Below, in pieces: positions 1-6,853 of a DNA stretch of 38,581 bases. This stretch comes from Alphaproteobacteria bacterium. Lineage in GTDB: Bacteria; Pseudomonadota; Alphaproteobacteria; UBA9219. Below the pieces are notes generated by a model, which ran no database searches, was not told the origin of the DNA, and saw only the letters and a list, made by a program, of their open reading frames with translations. Position numbers and translations under genes: made by a program. The stretch covers positions 1-38,581 of the forward strand of contig JAGWIK010000019.1 of NCBI GenBank assembly GCA_028866275.1, given 5' to 3'. The first letter of the stretch is position 1. Each line of letters begins with the position of its first letter.

Positions 1-1
1 G

Positions 2-106
2 AAATCGGACGCCGGAACGCCGGTTGTCGCGGACGACCCCGGCGGCGCCGTGGCGGGGCATTATCGCGCGGTTGCCGGTAAATTGCGGGATGTTCTGGGT
101 GCTTGA
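2..106 (+). CDS. Mrp/ApbC-type iron-sulfur carrier ATPase, C-terminal end (5' part outside window)
   Basis: Frame 2 is open from the window edge to a TGA at 104-106 and encodes 34 residues starting KSDAGTPVV. The SDAGTPVV stretch followed by a short helix with HYRAVAGKLRD is typical of the extreme C-terminus of Mrp/NBP35 (ApbC) P-loop ATPases, which load Fe-S clusters onto apoproteins in the cytoplasm. The P-loop and the CxxC cluster motif lie outside the window, so the family call rests on a short stretch. The stop codon overlaps the -35 hexamer proposed for the following tRNA gene. Confidence 0.7.
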   Translation, partial: KSDAGTPVVADDPGGAVAGHYRAVAGKLRDVLGA

Positions 107-132
107 CATCGCCGCGCGGGCCGACCATAAAA
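103..132 (+). promoter_or_regulatory. Promoter of the tRNA-Ala gene
   Basis: A perfect TTGACA at 103-108 is followed after 18 bases by CATAAA at 127-132. The tRNA begins 24 bases further on. The -35 hexamer overlaps the stop codon of the upstream ATPase gene, so the tRNA probably has its own promoter. The -10 match is only 4 of 6. Confidence 0.5.
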
Positions 133-155
133 GGCGGCCTTGAACGCCTATACAA

Positions 156-231
<76 letters not shown>

Positions 232-413
232 TTCATCCCTGAAACTGGGCACTCCTGATTGTTCAGGAATAACCCCATCCGCAGCGATAAAAACGGTCTG
301 AGGGACTTTGCGTTAGCCCAAGTCCGGTTTTGGCCCTTTTCGGGCGCCTATGGACAGACTCGATACAAATTCAGTTTCTCTTGCCGGTGGATGCGCTGTT
401 TTCTCGCAACTTC

Positions 414-1376
414 CTAACCCACACTGATCATTGCATGCGCCACAGCAACAGCGCTAGATGCGCTGGCATCTATATTATATCCCCCTTCCAATAAGATTAT
501 GGCCTTGCCCCCACATTTTTGGGCGCTTATGCGCAAAAGCTGTCGGGTGATATCATAAAAATCTCTGGTTTCTAGATTTTGAGCGCCTTTAGGATCATTC
601 TTGTGGGCATCAAAACCAGCGCAAATTATCATCAACTCAAAATTTTCACTCTCAAGGCGCCTAATAACATTATCATTCCAGGATTTCAGCCACTCTTCGC
701 GGGATGAACCCGGTGGAACAACGGCATTTAATATGTTGCCTGTGCCCGTTTCATGAGCGTAACCCGTTTCTGGCCATAAAGGAAGCTGGTGGATGCTGGC
801 AAAAAAGATGCTGTTGTCATGTTTGACAATATCCTGGGTGCCATTCCCATGATGCACATCATAATCAACGATTGCTATACGTTTTGAGCCGAATTTTTCT
901 TGAGCATAACGAGCCGCGATAACGGCATTACCGAACACACAGAATCCCATGGCCTTGTCTATAAGCGCATGATGTCCCGGTGGCCGGGTAAGACAAAAAC
1001 AATTCGACGCCTTACCGTTCATGACTGCATCGACAGCCGAGGTCACTTGTCCAACAGAACGCAAAAGAGCTTCACCGGACATGGGGGATAGGACGGTTAC
1101 TTCTCCACCGTCATCATCCGATACAACTTCGTTGATTTCTATTTCTTTATACCCGTGCTGTGGAACGGAATTAAAAACAAAATCGACGTATTGCTTTGTG
1201 TGAACACGCTCAATATCCGCCCGGTTGCCAACCGGTACGTCAGGCCAGACAACAGAAGCCAAGTTTTCTTGACGCAGTGCCTTTACAATTTGAGTTAATC
1301 TTTCAGCACGTTCGGAATGTCCTGCACCTGTGTCATGAGCTTCGTTAGCGTGATGATAGTAAATGTAACTTGTCAT
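414..1376 (-). CDS. Histone deacetylase-fold amidohydrolase (HDAC/acetylpolyamine amidohydrolase/AcuC superfamily)
   Basis: A 320-residue, single-domain zinc hydrolase that should remove acyl groups from an acetylated lysine, polyamine or similar amine. Visible hallmarks are RPPGHHA with the His135-His136 dyad, DYDVHHGNGTQD with metal ligands Asp173 and His175, GFDAHKNDP with Asp256, and LEGGYN with Tyr300 that polarises the carbonyl. The active site therefore looks complete. There is no signal peptide, so it acts in the cytoplasm. The start is supported by GGAGG about 9 bases upstream of the ATG. It lies 20 bases behind the GNAT gene on the same strand, so the pair is probably one transcript: an acetyltransferase with a deacetylase. 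The DNA is clearly AT-richer than the genes after 4250, suggesting acquisition. The substrate cannot be told from sequence. Confidence 0.9.
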   Translation of the reverse strand: MTSYIYYHHANEAHDTGAGHSERAERLTQIVKALRQENLASVVWPDVPVGNRADIERVHTKQYVDFVFNSVPQHGYKEIEINEVVSDDDGGEVTVLSPMSGEALLRSVGQVTSAVDAVMNGKASNCFCLTRPPGHHALIDKAMGFCVFGNAVIAARYAQEKFGSKRIAIVDYDVHHGNGTQDIVKHDNSIFFASIHQLPLWPETGYAHETGTGNILNAVVPPGSSREEWLKSWNDNVIRRLESENFELMIICAGFDAHKNDPKGAQNLETRDFYDITRQLLRISAQKCGGKAIILLEGGYNIDASASSAVAVAHAMISVG

Positions 1377-1396
1377 CTATTTCGCCTCCGGATGAG

Positions 1397-2488
1397 TTAA
1401 AATGTAGGAGAAGGTGATGTGAATTTCGCTCGTTCAGGCACATTGGCGACAATTTCATCATTCACAGTCATAGGGCATTGGGCAGCCAGGCGTTCAAGTT
1501 GATCTCCCCCCAGTCTTCTTACAATCATCCGATCATCACCATAGGTGAGCGGTGCATAGCCACTTGTTGTAAGTATATTTCGAAGATTGGATTGGCCTTG
1601 TTTAAGGGTGATATCGGTATGACCATTCCACCCACGGCTATCCTGAATCAAAGATAGTTCTTGCATAAGTGCAGTAGCCGCCGCTTCGTGCCCTTCAGAA
1701 AAAAACAGCCCATTGATGTGCAGGCCACAACACATGCGAAAAGTTGAATAATTACGATAACCATAAGTCATGCCCACAATATTGTTAGTTTCTGTTCTTC
1801 TGGCTATCAGGAAAACTTCATTGGCGTGGGGTGCGACGGCCTCGCTGTGCAGCCAATCAGCAAGAAATTTTGACGAAGGCTTTTCCGTCTGCCCCTGTAT
1901 CAGTCTTACCGCATCATGGATAGAGGCCCTCGAAATTTCTGAAACGACGTAATGACGGCTAACTTCACCACGGTTGCGGCCCAGGGTTGGCCCCAAGCAG
2001 CGCCAAGTATCGCGATCAGCGTAAATATCAGCGCCAATTCCCGTGTAAAATTTCTGGGCTGTTACATTGTGTGCGGCACATTCCCACAGTAAGTTTTTAT
2101 AACCACGCCTGAGGGCAATTTGTGAAAGTGCAGACATAGAAAAACGACCGATGCCGCGGCTGCGTGCGCGCTCGGTTGTTATAAGGTCTTCCAAATATAA
2201 ACTGGAGCCTTCCTCGGTTTGACTGCGAATGAATGTAGCCGCCCCCAAAGGAACGTTTTCGTGACAGACCATAAAAGCATTGATTCCTTTATTCTCGATA
2301 GCGGTAAGATACAGCCTTTCTGCCATTACACTTTCTTGAGATGCATCTGTGTTTGCGGAAGCGTGCTGTGCAGCTTGTTCCTGCATCAAGCGATAGAAAT
2401 CCAATGCATTATCACGAGTTATAGAGACGGTGCGCAGATGATTGGAATTAATAGCGGTTAAGCCGGCAACGGCAGAGAATGCGGACAT
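1397..2488 (-). CDS. Double-domain GNAT acetyltransferase
   Basis: A 363-residue protein built of two GNAT-like halves. The N-terminal half (about 20-170) has a convincing acetyl-CoA motif A, LEDLITTERARSRGIG around 99-114, followed by a helix and the motif-B-like AAHNVTAQKFY stretch. The C-terminal half (about 180-345) keeps the general pattern (VFLIARR, NIVGMTYGY, LNGLFF-like strand) but lacks a clear R/Q-x-x-G-x-G pyrophosphate loop, so it is probably a degenerate domain used for substrate binding or pairing. No signal peptide. It is the first gene of a likely two-gene operon with the deacetylase-fold enzyme. The region is AT-richer than the chromosome to the right. Target unknown. Confidence 0.85.
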   Translation of the reverse strand: MSAFSAVAGLTAINSNHLRTVSITRDNALDFYRLMQEQAAQHASANTDASQESVMAERLYLTAIENKGINAFMVCHENVPLGAATFIRSQTEEGSSLYLEDLITTERARSRGIGRFSMSALSQIALRRGYKNLLWECAAHNVTAQKFYTGIGADIYADRDTWRCLGPTLGRNRGEVSRHYVVSEISRASIHDAVRLIQGQTEKPSSKFLADWLHSEAVAPHANEVFLIARRTETNNIVGMTYGYRNYSTFRMCCGLHINGLFFSEGHEAAATALMQELSLIQDSRGWNGHTDITLKQGQSNLRNILTTSGYAPLTYGDDRMIVRRLGGDQLERLAAQCPMTVNDEIVANVPERAKFTSPSPTF

Positions 2489-2876
2489 AAGGCCCCTTAA
2501 TGTCGATTAAGCTTTAGCTATGTGAAGATTCTGGGGAGGTGTCTGGGGTGGAACGATGCGTCAGACCGCAGACAAAAAATGCAAAGGCCTTAGGCCTTCT
2601 TGCTCTTGGGCGAGAAGCGCTTTATCGATTTTAATGTGATAAAACGAATTTGCATGGCGATATGATACGCAAAATTGATTTTGGTTCAAGAAACATTTTC
2701 TTACAGGGCTTGGCGCAAAGTTTCATCTCTCTCCCATCGCCCCAACCGCACGGGCTTCGTGGCGCTTCGGCCAAGGCAATCGCAATTGGTGGCGAGCCCC
2801 AATCCTGATTGAGAAAAAAAGTGCTTATTTTGAATATATCTGGAGCCATAAGGCCTATGAGGAGGTGCGCAAAGGG

Positions 2877-3164
2877 CTATGCCGGACGCACCGCCAGAAA
2901 ATTCTCGGCCTCGTGTTGATCTATGTAAATACGATAGCCGTGGTTGCGAAAATGGGCTGCGCACGCCGTTTTTTCATAGCCGCTTAGGTGGGCGTATTCC
3001 AGATAAACAAGACGCGGGCGATAATCATCCAAAGAAAGCTGGCGGACGACCATCCAGTCCGCCCCTTCGACATCGACGACCATAAGATCAATTTTGGTTA
3101 TTTGATGTCTGGCGAGGAGGGTGTTGAGCCGACAGCAGGGGACTTCGGATAAAGGCAAAAATGC
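2877..3164 (-). pseudogene. FkbM-family methyltransferase, C-terminal fragment
   Basis: About 95 codons remain, read from just after an in-frame TAA at 3165-3167. The residues VPCCRLNTLL followed by IDLMVVDVEGADW and a PRLVYLEYAHL strand match the C-terminal half of FkbM methyltransferases (PF05050), which methylate sugars or small molecules using SAM; the usual pattern there is a TLDxLL helix, then a DxEGxE strand. The HGYRI...FLAVR ending also fits. The N-terminal SAM-binding half is missing in this frame and I could not find it in the other frames. There is no ATG or good ribosome site at the fragment's beginning, so this is treated as a remnant. Confidence 0.75.
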
Positions 3165-3211
3165 TTAAGCGTTTTTGTTGCGTGCCTTCCGGCGCCAATA
3201 TTCAGGCTTCC

Positions 3212-3499
3212 TTATCCAAAAGCTAATTCAAAAACCTCGGGATACAAGTGAAGCAAGAGATTTGTCGTGGGCGGGCGATGCCAGCCAGGCATTGGCTCTG
3301 CCTCCTGCTGTATCAGCATGGTTTTTTTGAATCGACGGCTTTTTTCGAAAGGCAGATTCCACGTCAAGTGCGACCCTCTGCCTTTTATACCTTCGACGAT
3401 TGGGAAAATTTGGGGCGCAGCCCAAACCCTGATCGCCGTTTGCTGGAGTATTTTAGCTAACATACGGAATTGTTGAATAACGTTATTTACCTTTTTCAT
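3212..3499 (-). pseudogene. Unassigned 95-codon ORF, possibly the 5' end of a broken gene
   Basis: An ATG at 3499 is preceded by a strong AAGGAGA ribosome site 6 bases away, and the frame runs 95 codons (MKKVNNVIQQFRML... to ...VFELAFG). I do not recognise the protein. It sits 47 bases upstream of the FkbM fragment on the same strand and could be the original 5' end of that gene with its centre deleted and frame lost, or a separate small gene. No signal peptide or membrane segment is evident. Base use is as AT-rich as the surrounding remnant DNA. Confidence 0.35.
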
Positions 3500-3677
3500 A
3501 ATCTTTCTCCTTCTGGTACACACGGGTGCTTTGTATACAAAGCAAACTTAAATCAGTGTGCTACTCGGAGGTTTATCGGTTTTTCCGGCATACAAAAATA
3601 TGCGTCGCGCCTGGAAAATGCGAACGTGCTTATAGAGCATGAAGATTTGTGCTGTCATGTATCACCTTCCATTCAGT

Positions 3678-3777
3678 CCTGCTGACGGAAGGCGGTAACC
3701 CGAAAGGGGCTAACCTTGCTCGCCGAAAGCAGGCTTACTGGAGACTTCGGATATGTAGCCGTTCGTAAAATGGCTAC
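3678..3777. other. Nested hairpin element of unknown class
   Basis: Several complementary segments nest inside one another. CCTGC (3678-3682) pairs with GCAGG (3729-3733). GGCG (3691-3694) pairs with CGCC (3721-3724). GGT (3694-3696, sharing one base with the previous stem) can pair with ACC (3713-3715). CCC (3699-3701) pairs with GGG (3706-3708) closing a GAAA tetraloop. A second hairpin, GTAGCC (3755-3760) with GGCTAC (3772-3777), follows. The element is GC-rich inside AT-rich DNA and lies about 180 bases upstream of the 95-codon minus-strand ORF. It does not match any riboswitch or small-RNA consensus I know, so strand and role are open. Confidence 0.35.
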
Positions 3778-3967
3778 TACTGTCGCCGTCCATTGTTTTC
3801 TCTCTTTGGTTAAAGAAATCGAGTCGCGCATTGCGCTCGATAAAGCCGGGGCTATCTAAGAAATCCCTTAAAGGGTGTCAAGTGTATGTTTTAGTTTTTG
3901 AAGTTTTCATCTGAAGACGTGGTGCGGGCCGGGAAGCACCTCATTTGCGGATAACTTTCGCCACAGA

Positions 3968-4156
3968 TTAATGGGATAGTGGTTCAGTTTCTTGGCTCGG
4001 AATATCCAGATAAGCCTCGTACATAAAGATTTTGTGCCGCTCTTTGCCGGTTGTTTCTCTGAGTATGCCCATAGATTCAAGCACGCCAAGGTCGCTTCGT
4101 TCCAGGGGCGCGGTCTGCCTTGATGGGGGCGTGTGTAGCTGTTTTACCACATTCAA
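3968..4156 (-). pseudogene. Fic/DOC-family protein, C-terminal winged-helix remnant
   Basis: A 62-codon frame encodes the typical tail of Fic-domain proteins: a helix SDLGVLESMGILRETTG, then a basic turn and KIFMYEAYLDI, ending in a TEPL-like sequence, as in the winged-helix domain that follows the Fic AMP-transferase core. The catalytic HPFxxGNG part, some 200 or more residues, is absent. An in-frame stop sits directly before the first codon and only about 90 bases separate it from ompW, so no room is left for the rest. It is a truncated remnant of a toxin-like or AMPylating enzyme gene. Confidence 0.7.
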
Positions 4157-4249
4157 AATCTAATATAGCGGCTTGATTTAAGGCAAATACGCCTGGCGGG
4201 TGGCTCTTTAACGTCCGGATATCTTTCAGATCCAACCAAGGAGCGATCC

Positions 4250-4888
4250 ATGTACAAAAATTATAAACCTCTGCTGCTGGCCGTTTTGCTGTTGGCGGGG
4301 TCGGCCGGCGTTGCGCGGGCCGACGATTATCAGGGATTTCAGGCGGGCGATTTCCTCGTTCATTTGCGCGGCGTCGGCGTCATTCCCGAAGTATCGAGCA
4401 CCATCACCCCCATCGGCGGCCATGTGACGGCCACGAATTCCGTCATTCCCGAAGCCGATCTGTCCTATTTCTTTACGCCGCATATCGCGGCGGAAGTCAT
4501 TGCCGGCGTCACGACCCAGCACATCGTTGCCAATGACACATCGGCGCACAATGTCAATCTGGGGCATGCGAGCCTGTTGCCGCCGACAGTCACGGCGCAA
4601 TATCATTTCACCCCTGCGTCTCCGCTGGATGTCTATGCCGGCGCGGGATTGAATTACACATTCTTTTGGGCCAGTGACACGGGGCCCTATCACGTCCATT
4701 ACAACAATGCGGTCGGCGAAGCCCTGCAGGTCGGGTTCAACTATCATCTGACCGGCAATTGGTACGCCAATATGGATGTGAAGCAGCTGTTCCTGAACAC
4801 CGATGTTCATATCAACGGCGATTCCATCCGCGCCAATGTCGATCTGGATCCGACGCTGGTTGGTCTCGGCATCGGTTATCGTTTCTAA
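4250..4888 (+). CDS. ompW: OmpW-family outer membrane protein
   Basis: A 212-residue protein with a clear Sec signal peptide (YKPLLLAVLLLAGSAG then ARA, cleavage near residue 24). The mature part alternates in the way of beta strands and fits the eight-stranded OmpW barrel: GDFLVHLRGVGVIPE at the N-terminus, a conserved SYFFTPHIAAEVIAG strand pair, TAQYHF, YAGAGLNYT, and a C-terminal GLGIGYRF ending in Phe, the usual signal for barrel assembly. OmpW proteins form narrow hydrophobic channels and often respond to stress. The ATG follows AAGGAG with 6-base spacing. It stands alone, with a strong terminator 18 bases behind the stop, and marks the return to GC-rich chromosomal DNA. Confidence 0.9.
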   Translation: MYKNYKPLLLAVLLLAGSAGVARADDYQGFQAGDFLVHLRGVGVIPEVSSTITPIGGHVTATNSVIPEADLSYFFTPHIAAEVIAGVTTQHIVANDTSAHNVNLGHASLLPPTVTAQYHFTPASPLDVYAGAGLNYTFFWASDTGPYHVHYNNAVGEALQVGFNYHLTGNWYANMDVKQLFLNTDVHINGDSIRANVDLDPTLVGLGIGYRF

Positions 4889-4906
4889 CCTGTTGTTTGA
4901 TCGTGA

Positions 4907-4942
4907 ATATCCACGGCGGGGGAAGCGGCCGTGGATATTTTT
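4907..4942 (+). terminator. Rho-independent terminator of ompW
   Basis: ATATCCACGG (4907-4916) and CCGTGGATAT (4929-4938) form a perfect 10-base-pair stem with a 12-base loop, and a run of T follows (4938-4942). It begins 18 bases after the ompW stop codon. Confidence 0.9.
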
Positions 4943-4962
4943 GCTTGCCGGCGCGTGTTTAC

Positions 4963-4980
4963 AATGATAATCACTCGCAA
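4963..4980 (+). promoter_or_regulatory. Fur/Mur-like half-site and -10 region ahead of the NRAMP transporter gene
   Basis: The sequence AATGATAATCACTCGCAA contains TGATAAT, one perfect half of the classical 7-1-7 Fur-type box (TGATAAT-n-ATTATCA); the second half is poor. GATAAT at 4966-4971 also matches a -10 hexamer 5 of 6. A metal-dependent Fur/Mur regulator covering the -10 would fit a metal transporter gene 70 bases downstream. The assignment depends on one half-site only. Confidence 0.4.
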
Positions 4981-5039
4981 CTTCCCGCGGCGGCCGAGCG
5001 CGTCCGGGCTTTCCGGAAACCGTAAGGGTTTGGGTTTAT

Positions 5040-6326
5040 ATGCCGTCATTCGATCAAATCGACCCGCAATGCGCCGTGTCGCCGCATTCCGCGCATGCCG
5101 TTAAATGGGGCGGGCGGATCGGGCGGTGGATCGCCGTGTTCGGCCCCGGCCTTGTCGTCATGCTGGCCGACACCGATGTCGGCAGTATCATCACCGCGGG
5201 GCAGAGCGGCGTGCAATGGGGGTATCGCCTGTTGTTGTTGCAGGTGGTTTTGATGCCCATTCTTTATGTGGTGCAGGAACTGACGGTGCGGCTGGGCATT
5301 TTCACCGGACGCGGGCACGGCGAATTGATCCTTTATCATTTCGGCAAGGCGTGGGCGTGGGTGTCGGTTACCGGTCTGGCTGTGGCGACTTTGGGCGCGT
5401 TGCTGACGGAATTTTCCGGCGTCGCGGGCGTCGGCGAGATGTATGGCGTGCCGCGCGCGGAAAGTCTGGCTTTGGCGGCGGCGGCGTTGCTGATTGTCGT
5501 GTTGACCGGTTCCTATCGCCGCGTCGAACGCGCCGCGATGATTATCGGCCTGTTCGAGGTTGCGTTTTTTTTCGTCGCCTATGCCGCGCATCCGTCGGCG
5601 GCCGCTATCGGGCGTGGCATGGTCGATATTCCGCTGCATGACATCAATTATTTGTATCTGGTCGCGGCCAATATCGGCGCGGTCATCATGCCGTGGATGG
5701 TTTTTTATCAGCAATCGGCCGTCGCTGATAAAAAACTGGGGCCGCAGCATTTCAAAATCGCGCGGCTTGATACCGCCGTCGGGGCTGTCGTCACGCAATT
5801 GATTATGGCCGCCGTTCTGGTGGCCTGCGCCGCCACCATTGCGCCGCATAATGCCGGCGCGTCTTTATCGACCGTGGGCGAAATGAGCGGGGCGTTGACG
5901 CCTTTTCTCGGCAAGACCATGGGGCAGTTGGTGTTCGGGCTGGGCGTGCTGGGCGCGGGGCTGGTGGCCGCGATTGTCGCGTCGCTGGCTTTGGCGTGGG
6001 GCGTCGGCGAAGTCGCGGGATATAAACGGTCTTTGGAATTGCATCCTTTGCGGGCGCGGTGGTTTTACGGGATTTATGCCGCCTGCGTCGTCGCCGGCGC
6101 GGTTCTGGTCGGGGTGTGGCCGAACCTTGTGACGTTGAATATCGGCGTGCAGGTGATGAATGCCTTGCTGCTGCCCGTCGTTTTGGGATTCCTGATCGCG
6201 CTGGCCGTGCGCGCGCTGCCCGAGGAATACAGGTTGAAGGGCTGGTATTTCTGGGTGGTGGTGGCTGTGGCGGGCGTCACCACAAGCCTTGGCGTTTTCG
6301 GCGGGGTGCAGGGGCTTGGGCTATAG
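5040..6326 (+). CDS. NRAMP-fold divalent metal transporter, divergent metal-site motifs
   Basis: A 428-residue polytopic membrane protein with about eleven predicted helices. The FGPGLVV start of TM1, the QSGVQWGYRLLLLQ segment and the VQELTVRLG helix identify the NRAMP (SLC11/MntH) superfamily of proton-coupled metal importers. The substrate-site motifs differ from textbook MntH. In TM1 the DPGN motif reads D44-T-D-V47, and in TM6 the MPHN motif reads M217-P-W-M220, so Asn and His ligands are replaced while Asp44 and Met217 stay. The preferred metal may therefore not be Mn2+. The gene stands alone between the ompW terminator and the NDUFS4-like gene. A Fur-type half-site precedes it. Confidence 0.85.
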   Translation: MPSFDQIDPQCAVSPHSAHAVKWGGRIGRWIAVFGPGLVVMLADTDVGSIITAGQSGVQWGYRLLLLQVVLMPILYVVQELTVRLGIFTGRGHGELILYHFGKAWAWVSVTGLAVATLGALLTEFSGVAGVGEMYGVPRAESLALAAAALLIVVLTGSYRRVERAAMIIGLFEVAFFFVAYAAHPSAAAIGRGMVDIPLHDINYLYLVAANIGAVIMPWMVFYQQSAVADKKLGPQHFKIARLDTAVGAVVTQLIMAAVLVACAATIAPHNAGASLSTVGEMSGALTPFLGKTMGQLVFGLGVLGAGLVAAIVASLALAWGVGEVAGYKRSLELHPLRARWFYGIYAACVVAGAVLVGVWPNLVTLNIGVQVMNALLLPVVLGFLIALAVRALPEEYRLKGWYFWVVVAVAGVTTSLGVFGGVQGLGL

Positions 6327-6398
6327 CCGAAACTTGCGAAGCTTTTTCCGGCGTGGTATTTCCTTTGGCGCGTTTTGTTTCCATTCACCGGTTTTCCC

Positions 6399-6716
6399 AT
6401 GCGCGTTCGCGTTTTCAAACCCGCCAAGACCGCCACCCAGTCGGGCCGCGCCCGTACCCATCAATGGCAGGTCGAACCTGAAATCGTGACGCCGCGCGCG
6501 CCCGACCCCATTATGGGCTGGGCTAGCGCGGGCGATACGCTGGCCGAATTGCGCGGGCGGTTGCGGTTTCCGACGCTGGAAGACGCGCTGGCTTTCGTCA
6601 AAGCCAAGGGATGGGACGCGGTGATTGAAGAACCGGCCGAACGCCGCGTGCGGCCGCGCAATTATCTGGACAATTTCCGCATCGTGCGCCCGCAGGACGA
6701 AGAGCGCGCGCAATAA
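6399..6716 (+). CDS. NDUFS4-like (ETC complex I) accessory subunit
   Basis: A 105-residue protein of the ETC complex I conserved-region family, the bacterial counterpart of mitochondrial NDUFS4, found mainly in alphaproteobacteria. It is a peripheral subunit of NADH:quinone oxidoreductase that stabilises the NADH module. Visible family features are the N-terminal RVFKPAKTATQSGRA, then W(Q)VE, a PIMGWASAGDTLAELR segment, a FPTLEDALAFVKAKGW helix and the RPRNYLDNF tail. The ATG at 6399 is chosen because the family begins right before the (I/V)(Y/F)KPAK motif; an in-frame start slightly upstream adds a non-conserved leader. No convincing ribosome site is visible. Confidence 0.88.
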   Translation: MRVRVFKPAKTATQSGRARTHQWQVEPEIVTPRAPDPIMGWASAGDTLAELRGRLRFPTLEDALAFVKAKGWDAVIEEPAERRVRPRNYLDNFRIVRPQDEERAQ

Positions 6717-6853
6717 TCATCTCCACACTTGCGTATGGCCTGTGACGGTTTCTTTGCGTCGTCGCGGCGAATCCTTTTATATATGGGCGCAACCTGTGGT
6801 TGCTTTCCATGTTGGGGCGCAATCGCGAAACGCAATCAAAAAAAGGGATATGC

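Larger units (their letters stand above)
2489..4249. other. 1.76-kb AT-richer stretch of decayed accessory DNA
   Basis: No intact gene is recognisable here. It contains three minus-strand fragments (FkbM C-terminus, a 95-codon ORF with a good ribosome site, Fic C-terminus), listed separately, and a nested-hairpin element at 3678-3777. A further minus-strand frame ends near 2592 with the basic tail KRFSPKSKKA; it looks like the end of a lost gene but cannot be assigned. No transposase, integrase or terminal repeat was found, and I saw no copy of the tRNA-Ala 3' end at the right border. The stretch ends where ompW begins and base composition changes. Confidence 0.6.

Noticed and set aside
253-268. 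TCCTGA/TCAGGA hairpin behind tRNA-Ala
   Set aside because: The stem is 6 base pairs without a T-run, so it is too weak to call a terminator.
2631-2964. Open frames of 72 and 87 codons on the minus strand
   Set aside because: No recognisable motif; one overlaps the FkbM fragment out of frame. They may hold scraps of a lost gene but cannot be supported.
3678-3777. A riboswitch (c-di-GMP-I, cobalamin, SAM-II) or signal recognition particle RNA
   Set aside because: The conserved core sequences of these RNAs were looked for on both strands and are absent; left as an unknown structured element.
232-4249. Attachment-site repeat of the tRNA-Ala 3' end at the island's right border
   Set aside because: No copy of the T-arm/acceptor sequence was seen by eye between 2489 and 4250.
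5046-5849. Long antisense open frames inside the GC-rich genes, such as opposite the NRAMP gene
   Set aside because: Such frames are frequent in high-GC DNA; the products are His/Arg/Gln-rich without motifs, and the sense frames encode conserved proteins.
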